A DNA stretch of 64,000 nt, from the NCBI GenBank assembly GCA_039804025.1, contig JBDRZP010000001.1, positions 1 through 64,000 on the forward strand, in the 5' to 3' direction. Below, piece after piece: positions 47,060-55,867 of the stretch. The translations under genes were made by a program, and so were the position numbers. The notes beneath the pieces were generated by a model. It was given only the letters and a program-made list of their open reading frames with translations. It was not told the DNA's origin and made no database searches. The DNA is from a candidate division WOR-3 bacterium (lineage in GTDB: Bacteria > Hydrothermota > Hydrothermia > Hydrothermales > JAJRUZ01). Numbering within the stretch: the first letter of the stretch is position 1; the number at the start of each line of letters is the position of its first letter.

Positions 47060-47866
47060 TTAAAAATTAAACTTTTCCTTTAATCTTTTATATATACTCT
47101 TTCCCTTATCTTTAAAACTTATAAACTTTATTTTTATTTCACCACTTGAGATTAAAATTTTTTTGTTAAGAGGCAATTCAAATTCCATTTGACCATCAAC
47201 CCATAATTTGGGTATGTTAGTTTTTCCCTTTGGAATAATATAAACCTTCTTACCAGAAGGAACAACAATTGGTCTTGCGTTTACATTAAAAGGGGCAATA
47301 ACATTTATACAGAAACCCTTAAGATCATAGTAAAGAATTGGACCATTTAAAGCAAGATTATAAGCAGTTGAACCTGTTGGAGTGCATATTAAAACCCCGT
47401 CAGCAGAATAGAAGAACTTAACATTTTCAATTAAAAGATCAAATTCCATAATTCTTCCTGATGGCTCGTTTCTGATTAAAAGGTCATTGAGTGCAAAACA
47501 TTTTTTGTTATCCCATTCTATAAAAATTGTTTCCCTCTCAAGAATAGAGAACTCATTTTTTATAATTTTTTCAAGATAACTTTCAATCTTATCTTTATTT
47601 ACATCACATAAAAAACCAACTTTTCCCATATGAACACCAAGAAAAATAGAATCAGGAAAATAGTGAACTGCTTTTAAAAGTGTTCCATCACCACCAAGAG
47701 TTATGACAATATCAAAATCTCTTTTTTTTAATTTTTCAGGTTCAGAAGTAAGTTCTAATTCTATTTTTTTTTCCTTAAAAAAATTTTCAATTTTTTTTAT
47801 GATAGAATTAACATTTTCTTTTTTAGGGTTGTAAACAATAATTGACCTTTTTATTTTAAATTCCAT
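47060..47866 (-). CDS. nadK: NAD kinase
   Basis: Phosphorylates NAD to NADP. GGDGTLLKA and TPTGSTAYNLALNGPI are the two family signatures. 268 residues. Its start overlaps the end of the M1 peptidase gene by 16 bases, and it ends 2 bases before recN. Confidence 0.95.
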   Translation of the reverse strand: MEFKIKRSIIVYNPKKENVNSIIKKIENFFKEKKIELELTSEPEKLKKRDFDIVITLGGDGTLLKAVHYFPDSIFLGVHMGKVGFLCDVNKDKIESYLEKIIKNEFSILERETIFIEWDNKKCFALNDLLIRNEPSGRIMEFDLLIENVKFFYSADGVLICTPTGSTAYNLALNGPILYYDLKGFCINVIAPFNVNARPIVVPSGKKVYIIPKGKTNIPKLWVDGQMEFELPLNKKILISSGEIKIKFISFKDKGKSIYKRLKEKFNF

Positions 47867-49692
47867 AATTTAAACTTATAAACTCTTTTCCCTTTATTAA
47901 TAAGAACAAAGTAATTACCAGATTTATTTAACCTAAAGCTAAAAACATTATTTAAATCTTTTCTCAGAACTTCTCTCCCCTCAGAAGAAAAAACTTTTAT
48001 ATCATAATCACTTTTCAAGGGCAAAGTATAATATTCTTTATTAAAGTAAATCTTTATTCTGTCCTCACTTTCATTTTTTACATAATCTTCTCCAATTCCA
48101 ACATAGGTTTTTTCCATAAGAATATGTCTCCTTGGATCAATTAGAATAGAAGCTGGAGTAAATCCTAAATAAATTTTAAAAATCTGATTCTGAAGGGAAT
48201 CTTTAACTCTAACAAAAAATGTATCACCTATACTCCTAACAAAACCAATTTCAAAAGGAAAATTAAAAATACTTGTATTATAATTCTGTGTATCCTGGGT
48301 CTGCTTAATATTTATAAAATATGTATCAGATACTACATTATAACTCCATTTTATTTTAGGATGACCTACTTTATAAACCCATTGGTCAAAAAACTTATAA
48401 AGATTAAATCCAGTCCTTGCTTCAAGAAAAAGTCTTAAATCTTCTGTTGATGCATTTTTATATTTAAAATTTAAATAATAATCCCTTAAAGCATTAAAAA
48501 ATAATGTATCATCATTTATAAGAAATCTCAACATATGTAAAACACAGGCTCCCTTATCATAAGTAATAACAGAAAAAAGGTAAAGAGGGTTATATATAGG
48601 AGAAATCCATTCAAGAGAACTGTTTATAACATTTTGTTGAAAGTAATGAATATAACTTAGATAAGAGGAATATCCATAATTATATTCATTCCATAAGGCT
48701 TCACAGTAAGAGGCAAAACCTTCATTTAACCATATATCAGCCCATTCCTTCAATGTAACAGAATTTCCAAACCAGTGATGGGACATTTCGTGAAGATGAA
48801 CCATTTCAGAAAAATAACCGGGGTATCTTACATAATAATCATCAACAAAAACAATAGTATTGTGTTCCATTGCACCAAAATAATAAGCATTTACTTCAGC
48901 ATTTCCGTATTTTTCATTTTTAAAGGGATACTCACCAAATTTATTAGAGAGGAAAGTTAACATTTCCGGCACTTTTTGAAAAGATAACCTTCCTGGCGCA
49001 GAATCAGAGGGATAAACAAAGTTCATTATAGGCATAGAATTCCATGTATCATTCAATATTTTATAAGGGTAAATTGCAACAGCCATTAGGTATGTGGAAA
49101 TATCATAATTTGTTTTCCAGTGATATATTTTTGTATTACCAATCTGTTTTACTGAATCAAGAAGACCATTTGAAGCCACAACAAAAGTATCAAGAACTTG
49201 AATATGAAAAGAAACTTTAGCCTTTTCAGAAGGTTCATCAAAACAGGGGAACCAGTTCCTTGCTCCATCTGGTTCAGTAAAACTATAAGCCTGATGAATT
49301 GAAGGAATAAAAATAAAACCAACTCCTCCCTGTCTGGAAGGATAACCGTGATAAAATATGGAAACAGAATCTATAAACCCAGAATCGAGAGGATTTAAAA
49401 GTTTTATGCTCAATATTCCTGTATTTAGATGGGAAAAATAGGATGAATTTGAAATGCTATCCACTTTAAGTTGAGGATGAAGGTGCAAAAAAATACTATC
49501 AAGTCCATTTTTTTTACTCATAAATTTAACAATATTTTTTCCTCCTATAGTCTCAGCATAAACATCAACCCATAAGGAAAGATCATAGGAAAGTATATCA
49601 AAAGAATGAGGAGTTGATAGTAAATCACCTTTTAAATAATAATTCTCTTTAAGGGGTATTTCAAAAATTAAAAAGATTAAATATAAAATCAT
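47851..49692 (-). CDS. M1-family aminopeptidase with C-terminal sorting domain
   Basis: Signal peptide, N-terminal beta domain, then the gluzincin domain with YFGAMEHNT (GAMEN variant) and zinc site HEMSHHWFG ... WLNEGFA (H-E-x2-H plus the downstream Glu). The last ~60 residues are sorting-domain-like (YDIKVFSSEGREVLRKD ... KFKLWNLK), so it is likely exported to the surface by a type IX-like system. 613 residues, shorter than cytosolic PepN. Confidence 0.88.
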   Translation of the reverse strand: MILYLIFLIFEIPLKENYYLKGDLLSTPHSFDILSYDLSLWVDVYAETIGGKNIVKFMSKKNGLDSIFLHLHPQLKVDSISNSSYFSHLNTGILSIKLLNPLDSGFIDSVSIFYHGYPSRQGGVGFIFIPSIHQAYSFTEPDGARNWFPCFDEPSEKAKVSFHIQVLDTFVVASNGLLDSVKQIGNTKIYHWKTNYDISTYLMAVAIYPYKILNDTWNSMPIMNFVYPSDSAPGRLSFQKVPEMLTFLSNKFGEYPFKNEKYGNAEVNAYYFGAMEHNTIVFVDDYYVRYPGYFSEMVHLHEMSHHWFGNSVTLKEWADIWLNEGFASYCEALWNEYNYGYSSYLSYIHYFQQNVINSSLEWISPIYNPLYLFSVITYDKGACVLHMLRFLINDDTLFFNALRDYYLNFKYKNASTEDLRLFLEARTGFNLYKFFDQWVYKVGHPKIKWSYNVVSDTYFINIKQTQDTQNYNTSIFNFPFEIGFVRSIGDTFFVRVKDSLQNQIFKIYLGFTPASILIDPRRHILMEKTYVGIGEDYVKNESEDRIKIYFNKEYYTLPLKSDYDIKVFSSEGREVLRKDLNNVFSFRLNKSGNYFVLINKGKRVYKFKLWNLK

Positions 49693-49776
49693 AATAGATT
49701 TTACTTTATATGCAATTTACCTTGCAAATTAAAGATTTTAAAGTTATTTATTTTAGAAATAAAGGAGGATAAGGAA

Positions 49777-52176
49777 ATGAGAATTGAAAAATTTACTGAT
49801 AACGCAAAAGAAGCCATTTATAAAGCACAGAATATTCTAATTGACTTAAAACACACTCAACTGGATGTAGAACATCTATTTTTAGGTCTTTTAGATACAG
49901 ATAACTCACCTGTTTCTGAAATTTTAAGTAAATTTGGAGTATCACCACAGATCGTCAGGGAAAGACTTAAAAGAAGCCTTGAAAAAATGCCTCAGATAGA
50001 ATTCGGTCCTTATCCTGTTAATCAAATTTATATAACTCCGAGACTCAATGATGTTTTCAAAATTGCTGAAGAAGAAGCAAAAAGAATGGGAGATGAATAT
50101 ATTGCCTCAGAACACCTTTTCCTTGGAATTGTTGAAAAGAAAGATGGAGAAGCAGGAAAAATTTTAAGAGATTATCACATTGATAAAGAAAAAGTTTATA
50201 AGGCAATTTATGAAATAAGAGGTTCTCAAAGGGTTTTAGACCCTCAGGCAGAAACCAAATACAAGGCACTTGAGCGATTTACAATAGACCTTACAAATCT
50301 TGCAAAATCCGGTAAACTTGACCCTGTAATAGGTAGAGACGAGGAAATTGAAAAGGTTATAATGGTTCTTTTGAGAAAATCAAAAAATAATCCTGTTTTA
50401 ATAGGAGAACCAGGAGTCGGAAAAACTGCAATAGTTAATGGACTTGCACACAGAATTGTGAAAAAAGAGGTTCCTGATCCCTTAAAGGAAAAAAGAATAC
50501 TTCTACTTGATATGGGAGCACTTCTTGCTGGAACAAAATTTAGAGGTGAGTTTGAAGAAAGACTTAAAGCTGTGATAGACGAGGTCAAAAAGAGAAAAGG
50601 AGAAATAATTTTATTTATTGATGAAATACACACAATCGTTGGAGCAGGTGCTGCTGAAGGTGCAATAGATGCAGCTAATCTTTTAAAACCATCTCTTGCT
50701 TCAGGAGAGTTAAGAGTGATAGGAGCAACAACCCTTGATGAATATAGAGAACACATTGAAAGGGATGGAGCCCTTGAAAGAAGATTTCAACCTATTTATG
50801 TAGATGAACCCAGCATAGAAGAAACTATAGAGATACTTAAAGGTCTAAAAAATAGGTTCGAGGAACATCACAAGGTGAAAATTCTTGATGAAGCCTTAGA
50901 AGCATCTGCTAAGTTATCTGCAAGATACATTCAGGGAAGAAAATTACCTGATAAGGCAATAGATTTACTTGATGAAGCCTGTGCTTATGTAAGAATGAAA
51001 CTCTCTGAAATGCCCGAAGATTTAAAATCCTTGAAAGAGGAAATTGAAAAACTTGAGGAAGAAGGAGAAACTTTAGCAAGGTATGGGGATTATGAAAAGG
51101 CTAAAATAATCAAGGAAAAACTGGAAAAATATCAAAAAATTTATGAAGAAAAGAAAAAAGAATGGGAAAAACAAACAAAGTTTGATGATAAAGTTGACAA
51201 AAATGATATAGCCAAAATTGTAGAAAAAATAACTGGAATCCCTGCTTCAGAACTTGTTGAGGAGGAGATAAAAAAACTCTTGAAGATTGAAGAAGAGCTT
51301 TCAAACAGAGTAATAGGTCAATATGAAGCTATTAAAGCAGTTTCCGAGGCTATTAAAAGAAATAGAGCTTTACTTTCAAACAAGTCAAAACCTATAGGAG
51401 TATTTTTATTTTTAGGTCCAACAGGTGTTGGTAAAACACATCTTGCAAGGGAGTTAGCAAGATTTTTATTTAAAGACCCTGATGCACTTTTAAGGATTGA
51501 TATGTCGGAGTATATGGAAAAACATTCAGTATCAAAACTTATCGGTGCTCCTCCAGGATACATAGGTTATGAAAAAGGAGGACTTTTAACTGAGTCAGTA
51601 AGGAGAAGACCTTATCAAGTTATACTTCTTGACGAGATAGAAAAAGCAGATCTTGAAGTTTTAAACATATTATTACAGGTTTTTGATGCAGGAAGGCTAA
51701 CAGATTCTCATGGAAGAACTGTTGATTTTAAGAATACTATTTTTATAATGACAAGTAACTTAGGTTCTGATATTCTTCTTGAAGATGAAATAGATTTTGA
51801 GAGTAAAAAATTAAGAGTTATAAATCTTTTAAAAAGAACTTTGCCTCCTGAATTTATAAACAGAATTGATGAAATCATAGTCTTCAAACCACTTTCAAAG
51901 GAAGATTTAAAGAAAATACTCGAGCTTGAAATAGAACCCTTAAAGGATTCTTTAAAGGAAAAAGGAATAGAGATAATTTTTGAAGAATCTGCAAAGGAAT
52001 TTTTAATTTCTATAGGGTATGATCCCTTATTTGGGGCAAGACCTTTAAAAAGGATAATCTCAAAATATGTGGAAAATGAAATAGCAAAGATGATTATAGA
52101 AGGAAAAATCAATGAAAAAAATAAAATAAAAATAAAAGGTAATAAGGAAAAATTAGAATTTGAAGTAATTTCTTAA
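49777..52176 (+). CDS. Clp-family AAA+ ATPase (ClpC-like layout, no evident ClpP loop)
   Basis: Clp-N double repeat (1-~145), D1 with GEPGVGKT, a short ~50-residue middle segment containing a UVR-like helix pair (DYEKAKIIKEKLEKY) and D2 with GPTGVGKTHLAREL. The layout matches ClpC rather than ClpB, which has a much longer middle domain. But between SNLGSD and PPEFINRIDEIIVF there is no [LIV]-G-[FL] tripeptide, so docking to ClpP may be lost. It may act as an unfoldase/disaggregase alone. GGAGGA precedes the ATG. Confidence 0.85.
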   Translation: MRIEKFTDNAKEAIYKAQNILIDLKHTQLDVEHLFLGLLDTDNSPVSEILSKFGVSPQIVRERLKRSLEKMPQIEFGPYPVNQIYITPRLNDVFKIAEEEAKRMGDEYIASEHLFLGIVEKKDGEAGKILRDYHIDKEKVYKAIYEIRGSQRVLDPQAETKYKALERFTIDLTNLAKSGKLDPVIGRDEEIEKVIMVLLRKSKNNPVLIGEPGVGKTAIVNGLAHRIVKKEVPDPLKEKRILLLDMGALLAGTKFRGEFEERLKAVIDEVKKRKGEIILFIDEIHTIVGAGAAEGAIDAANLLKPSLASGELRVIGATTLDEYREHIERDGALERRFQPIYVDEPSIEETIEILKGLKNRFEEHHKVKILDEALEASAKLSARYIQGRKLPDKAIDLLDEACAYVRMKLSEMPEDLKSLKEEIEKLEEEGETLARYGDYEKAKIIKEKLEKYQKIYEEKKKEWEKQTKFDDKVDKNDIAKIVEKITGIPASELVEEEIKKLLKIEEELSNRVIGQYEAIKAVSEAIKRNRALLSNKSKPIGVFLFLGPTGVGKTHLARELARFLFKDPDALLRIDMSEYMEKHSVSKLIGAPPGYIGYEKGGLLTESVRRRPYQVILLDEIEKADLEVLNILLQVFDAGRLTDSHGRTVDFKNTIFIMTSNLGSDILLEDEIDFESKKLRVINLLKRTLPPEFINRIDEIIVFKPLSKEDLKKILELEIEPLKDSLKEKGIEIIFEESAKEFLISIGYDPLFGARPLKRIISKYVENEIAKMIIEGKINEKNKIKIKGNKEKLEFEVIS

Positions 52177-52252
52177 ATTATCGTTAATAACATATGATGG
52201 AGAAGTAATGAAGGTGCTGGGAATGGTAGTATCCACCCAAAATGATAAAAGA

Positions 52253-53005
52253 TTAATATTTAATTATTTTATCCCAATCTTTTTTATGTAATTCACAGAA
52301 ACTTAAATTATACTGAGCATTTATAACTTCTCTCTGAAAATGACTGTTATACAAAATACAATTTACATTATCACAGAACCTGAACTCTTTTTTCTTCAAA
52401 ACTGAGTTATAAAAAAATATGCCCTGAATAACATAACTTATTAAAATCCTTGTCAATCTTTCATCACCTTCTCTTAAATAGTAATCCTTATATGTGGGCA
52501 AAGACTTTAAACTTTCTGCAATATAATAATCCCTATCCTTTGCTGGTGCATAAATTACCCCTGGAATTGAAATCACAACAGGAAAGGAAAATATTATAAC
52601 CCTCAAATGCCATCTGTCTGAATAAGTGGCTAAAAGTTGATCAGTAAAGAAAAATGTAAAAGAAGTTTCAAGATTTCTTTGCGACGGCTTAATAAATTCA
52701 CTGTATATTTTCAAAAATTTTAAACCATCATAAACAATCCCTTTTTTCCTTTTCAAACTCTTTAAATTTCTTTTTTCATAATCGACTTCAACTGGAAAAG
52801 GATTTTCGTTTAAAGTTTTTTTCAAAGGATCAAGAACCCTTATTTTTGCTAAATATTCTGCCTTTTTATTTAATTCTTCACCCTCAAGTTTTAAAAAAGG
52901 GTCTTCTTCCAGGAAAACTTCAAAACCTTCCCTTTCAAAAAATTCCTTAATTTCCAAAAAATTTATACCTTCATAATTCACTTTATATAGATAAATTTTT
53001 CTCAT
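52253..53005 (-). CDS. Unassigned protein with C-terminal Cys/His cluster
   Basis: 250 residues with C-terminal cysteines C-x4-C (CDNVNC), then NSHFQREVINAQ and CELHK (C-x2-H), which look like metal ligands. The middle YSDRWHLRVIIFSFPVV and IYAPAKDRDYY resemble what I remember of a putative archaeal metallopeptidase family (DUF6775), but no HExxH is present and I am unsure. It is isolated, 23 bases from the plus-strand gene next to it. Confidence 0.45.
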   Translation of the reverse strand: MRKIYLYKVNYEGINFLEIKEFFEREGFEVFLEEDPFLKLEGEELNKKAEYLAKIRVLDPLKKTLNENPFPVEVDYEKRNLKSLKRKKGIVYDGLKFLKIYSEFIKPSQRNLETSFTFFFTDQLLATYSDRWHLRVIIFSFPVVISIPGVIYAPAKDRDYYIAESLKSLPTYKDYYLREGDERLTRILISYVIQGIFFYNSVLKKKEFRFCDNVNCILYNSHFQREVINAQYNLSFCELHKKDWDKIIKY

Positions 53006-53027
53006 CGATTTATAGTATAATAAAATA

Positions 53028-53381
53028 ATGATAAAATTAAAAAGGATTTATGATAAAATTAAAAAGAATGACGGATTTAGAATTTTAGTTGATAGACTCT
53101 GGCCAAGAGGAGTTTCAAAAGAAAAATCAAAAATTGATCTGTGGTTAAAGGATATCGCTCCTTCTGATAAACTCAGAAAAAGTTTTGGACATAAACTCGA
53201 AAAATGGGATGAATTTAAAAAACTTTATAAAGAAGAACTGAAAAATAAAATAGAGTTATTAAAGGAAATAAAGGAATATGAAAGAAAATTTGGAATTATC
53301 ACACTACTTTATTCAGCAAGAAATGAAAAAATGAATAATGCTATAGTTTTAAAAGATTTTTTAGAAGAATTGAAGATTTAA
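53028..53381 (+). CDS. DUF488 family protein (YeaO-like)
   Basis: 117 residues beginning with the family pattern KRIYD...[19 protein letters not shown] and ending [14 protein letters not shown]. The family is conserved but of unknown function. No signal or membrane segment. Confidence 0.85.
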   Translation: MIKLKRIYDKIKKNDGFRILVDRLWPRGVSKEKSKIDLWLKDIAPSDKLRKSFGHKLEKWDEFKKLYKEELKNKIELLKEIKEYERKFGIITLLYSARNEKMNNAIVLKDFLEELKI

Positions 53382-53391
53382 AAAAATAAAA

Positions 53392-53727
53392 ATGGAAGAA
53401 GTAACATACAGAGACTTTGAAAAAATTGAAATAAGAGTTGGAACAATAGTTAAGGTAGAAGATTTCCCTGAAGCTAAAAAACCTGCCTATAAAATATGGA
53501 TTGATTTCGGTGAATTGGGAATCAAAAAGTCAAGCGCACAGATAACAAAACTTTACAAAAAAGAAGACCTGTTAAATAAACAGGTGATAGCAGTTTATAA
53601 CCTACCTCCTAAAAAAATAGCAAATTTTATATCTGAATGTTTAATTCTTGGTGTTATCCTTGACAATAACGAGGTAGTTTTAATACAACCTGATAGAAAA
53701 GTTCCTAATGGTAAAAGAATTTTATGA
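53392..53727 (+). CDS. csaA: tRNA-binding protein CsaA
   Basis: Single tRBD (OB) domain of 111 residues: EIRVGTIVKVEDFPEAKKPA, SAQITKLY and PDRKVPNGKRI match CsaA, thought to bind tRNA and act as an export-related chaperone. 10 bases after DUF488; its last bases overlap a convergent gene. Confidence 0.92.
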   Translation: MEEVTYRDFEKIEIRVGTIVKVEDFPEAKKPAYKIWIDFGELGIKKSSAQITKLYKKEDLLNKQVIAVYNLPPKKIANFISECLILGVILDNNEVVLIQPDRKVPNGKRIL

Positions 53728-54114
53728 TATTTTGAATAAATGAGATTTACATTTACAATCTGTTGAACCGAATTTTTTAAGTGGAATTTCAAATTCTTTA
53801 GAAAAAATTTTTGCCAGTTTACATTCAAGTTTTTCCTTTTCTTCTTTTTCAATCAAAATAATAAATTTTATTTTCCCTTCAGTAAGCAAATAATCAATAT
53901 GCCATTTTTTATTTTTCCTTTTACCCTCAGAAAGTTCTATATGCCTTTCTACTCTTTTAAAACCAGACTTTCCATTTGCAGAACCTATGTAAATATATTT
54001 CCCATTAAAATTAGATAAAGGAAGTCTACCAGGTTTAATTTTTTTATCATCTAATTCAAGGAAAATTATATAAGCCTTTTGATAAAAGTGCTTAGGGTTT
54101 CCCTTTTCTGCAAT
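53722..54114 (-). CDS. GIY-YIG-like DUF123 protein with no standard start codon
   Basis: Reads HFYQKAYIIFLELDD, GKYIYIGSANGKSGFKRVERH, KWHIDYLL and FGSTDCKCKSHLF, the DUF123 (GIY-YIG-related, endonuclease-III-associated) pattern, and it is complete at the C-terminus. No ATG/GTG/TTG is in frame after the nearest upstream stop. ATT at 54112-54114, three bases after the thi4 stop, is the best start (130 residues). It may be coupled to thi4. Confidence 0.65.
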   Translation of the reverse strand: MAEKGNPKHFYQKAYIIFLELDDKKIKPGRLPLSNFNGKYIYIGSANGKSGFKRVERHIELSEGKRKNKKWHIDYLLTEGKIKFIILIEKEEKEKLECKLAKIFSKEFEIPLKKFGSTDCKCKSHLFKIS

Positions 54115-54116
54115 TG

Positions 54117-54914
54117 CTAAACCCTTACTCCTGTTTTAATCTTTTCTATAATTATTTCAGCAGCCCTTTTACCTGAAAGTAACATTGCTCCAAAAGTTGG
54201 ACCCATCCTTGGGAGACCAAAAGTTTCAGCAACTGCCATTCCTGCTACTATAAGACCTGGAAAAACTTCTCCTGTGTGTTCAACAACAGCATCCTCTGAA
54301 GCCTCAACCCACATTGCACCTAAACCTTTTAACTTTATATAACCTCTCTGCTCAAGGGATTTTACCACAAAAGCATCATGTCCTGATGCATCTATAACAA
54401 ACTTTGATTCAAGACCAATAGGGTCTACACAGGTGATTTGTCTTGGTAAACCCTCCACAGGTGACCAGTTTACAACTACACCAGAAACTCTTGGAGTCCC
54501 ATTATCTTCTCTGATAACAACATCATCAAATTTTGTGAGTTGTAAAAATTTAACACCTGCATCACTTGCAGCTGCAATTAATTTTGAACAAGCTTGAGCT
54601 CCATCAGTAACATAAAGACCAGGACTTATCTCCTCAAATTTTATACCTATTTCCTTCAAATATTCCTGAGAAGGAGCCCTGAAGGTGACCTTATTCATAA
54701 AAAATCCACCAAGCCAGAAACCTCCACCAAGATAATTATTTCTTTCTATTACAAGGGTATTTAAACCTTCTTTTGCTAATTCTCGCGCTGCAGTTAAACC
54801 TGCGGGTCCTGCTCCAACTACTATAACATCACTTTCAATAACTCCCTCAAACATTTTTAAAAAAGAAATAGTAATAGCCTTTGAGACATCCTTTTCAGAA
54901 ACCTTTTCAAACAT
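54117..54914 (-). CDS. thi4: Thiazole synthase Thi4 with active-site Cys
   Basis: FAD/NAD-fold protein (VVGAGPAGLTAARELA; ERNNYLGGGFWLGGFF) making the adenylated thiazole of thiamin. At the position that is His in archaeal-type Thi4 (before V/M-D-P) this protein has Cys (TCVDP, C162), as in the yeast suicide enzyme. 265 residues. Its own TTGATT-17-TATAAT promoter and a T-arm-like hairpin precede the ATG; no TPP riboswitch is seen. Confidence 0.9.
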   Translation of the reverse strand: MFEKVSEKDVSKAITISFLKMFEGVIESDVIVVGAGPAGLTAARELAKEGLNTLVIERNNYLGGGFWLGGFFMNKVTFRAPSQEYLKEIGIKFEEISPGLYVTDGAQACSKLIAAASDAGVKFLQLTKFDDVVIREDNGTPRVSGVVVNWSPVEGLPRQITCVDPIGLESKFVIDASGHDAFVVKSLEQRGYIKLKGLGAMWVEASEDAVVEHTGEVFPGLIVAGMAVAETFGLPRMGPTFGAMLLSGKRAAEIIIEKIKTGVRV

Positions 54915-54937
54915 TTTAGTTCTCCTTAAAATTGAAC

Positions 54938-54954
54938 AAGGGATTTGAACCCTT
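54938..54954 (-). promoter_or_regulatory. T-arm-like hairpin in thi4 leader
   Basis: AAGGG-TTCAAAT-CCCTT (5-bp perfect stem, 7-base loop) on the minus strand, between the promoter and the thi4 ATG, 23 bases from the ATG; TTTTAAGGAG follows. Confidence 0.65.
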
Positions 54955-54973
54955 TTACTTTCTCTTGGAATTA

Positions 54974-55002
54974 ATTATACCCCCTCTTTGATAGAAAATC
55001 AA
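54974..55002 (-). promoter_or_regulatory. Promoter of thi4
   Basis: Minus strand TTGATT (54997-55002), 17-base spacer, TATAAT (54974-54979). Predicted start near 54967, so the hairpin is in the leader. Overlaps the divergent glyQ promoter. Confidence 0.7.
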
Positions 55003-55015
55003 TACTTATTATAAA
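54988..55015 (+). promoter_or_regulatory. Promoter of glyQ, leaderless
   Basis: TTGATA (54988-54993), 16-base spacer, TATAAA (55010-55015). ATG at 55025 is 9 bases past the -10, so little or no leader, and no ribosome site. Confidence 0.5.
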
Positions 55016-55024
55016 ATTTAAATC

Positions 55025-55867
55025 ATGTATTTTCAGGAAATAATTGAAAATCTGAATAAATTCTGGAAAAAAGAAGGCTGTATTATTTTTACACCCTATA
55101 ATTCTGAAGTGGGGGCTGGAACCTTTAATCCAGCCACTTTTTTAAGATGTTTGGGTAAAAAACCCTGGAAATGTGCTTACTTTGAACCAACAAGAAGACC
55201 AAAGGACGGTAGATACGGAGATAACCCCAATAGAGTTTTGCAGTATTTCCAGTACCAAGTAGTTCTAAAACCCCCTCCAGAAGATGTTCAGGAAATTTAT
55301 CTTAATTCTTTAAGGACACTGGGAATTAAAATTGAAGAACATGATGTAAGATTTGTTGAGGATGACTGGGAATCAGAAACTCTCGGAGCTTGGGGAATTG
55401 GATGGGAAGTATGGCTTGATGGACTCGAAATCACACAATTTACTTACTTCCAGCAAATAGGAGGAATAGACCTTGACCCTATTACCTGTGAAATTACTTA
55501 CGGACTTGAGAGAATTGCAATGTTTTTACAGAACAAAAAGTCTATTTTTGATATAGATTGGAATGAGAATATTAAATGGGGAGATATTTACCTCCAAAAT
55601 GAAAGGGAATTCTCTGAATATTATTATCATATAGCAAATCCAGATTTATGGAAAAACTTTTTTGAAGAAATGTACAGGGAAACTGAAAAATTAATTGAAA
55701 AGGACCTCATTATGCCTGCTTATGATGGAGTTATTAAAATTTCCCATGCTTTCAATATCCTGGATGCAAGAGGTGTTATATCACCTGCTGAAAGACAGAT
55801 GATGATTCAAAGAATAAGAAGACTTGCTAACACTGTAGCCAAAAAGTATATAGAAAAAAATGGCTGA
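55025..55867 (+). CDS. glyQ: Glycyl-tRNA synthetase alpha subunit
   Basis: Class II catalytic subunit of the bacterial heterotetramer. [59 protein letters not shown] and [12 protein letters not shown] match GlyQ closely. 280 residues. Followed by glyS with an 8-base overlap. Confidence 0.97.
   Translation: MYFQEIIENLNKFWKKEGCIIFTPYNSEVGAGTFNPATFLRCLGKKPWKCAYFEPTRRPKDGRYGDNPNRVLQYFQYQVVLKPPPEDVQEIYLNSLRTLGIKIEEHDVRFVEDDWESETLGAWGIGWEVWLDGLEITQFTYFQQIGGIDLDPITCEITYGLERIAMFLQNKKSIFDIDWNENIKWGDIYLQNEREFSEYYYHIANPDLWKNFFEEMYRETEKLIEKDLIMPAYDGVIKISHAFNILDARGVISPAERQMMIQRIRRLANTVAKKYIEKNG

Noticed and set aside
50244-50756. 170-codon minus-strand ORF inside the Clp gene
   Set aside because: It is the antisense of conserved Clp D1 codons; no RBS and a composition typical of reverse-frame shadows.
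54938-54954. Complete tRNA gene at the thi4 leader
   Set aside because: Only a T-arm-like hairpin is present; no acceptor, D or anticodon arm can be folded around it.
54915-54975. TPP riboswitch upstream of thi4
   Set aside because: The leader is only about 50 bases and lacks the CUGAGA and ACCUGA elements of a THI box; only the small T-arm-like hairpin is present.
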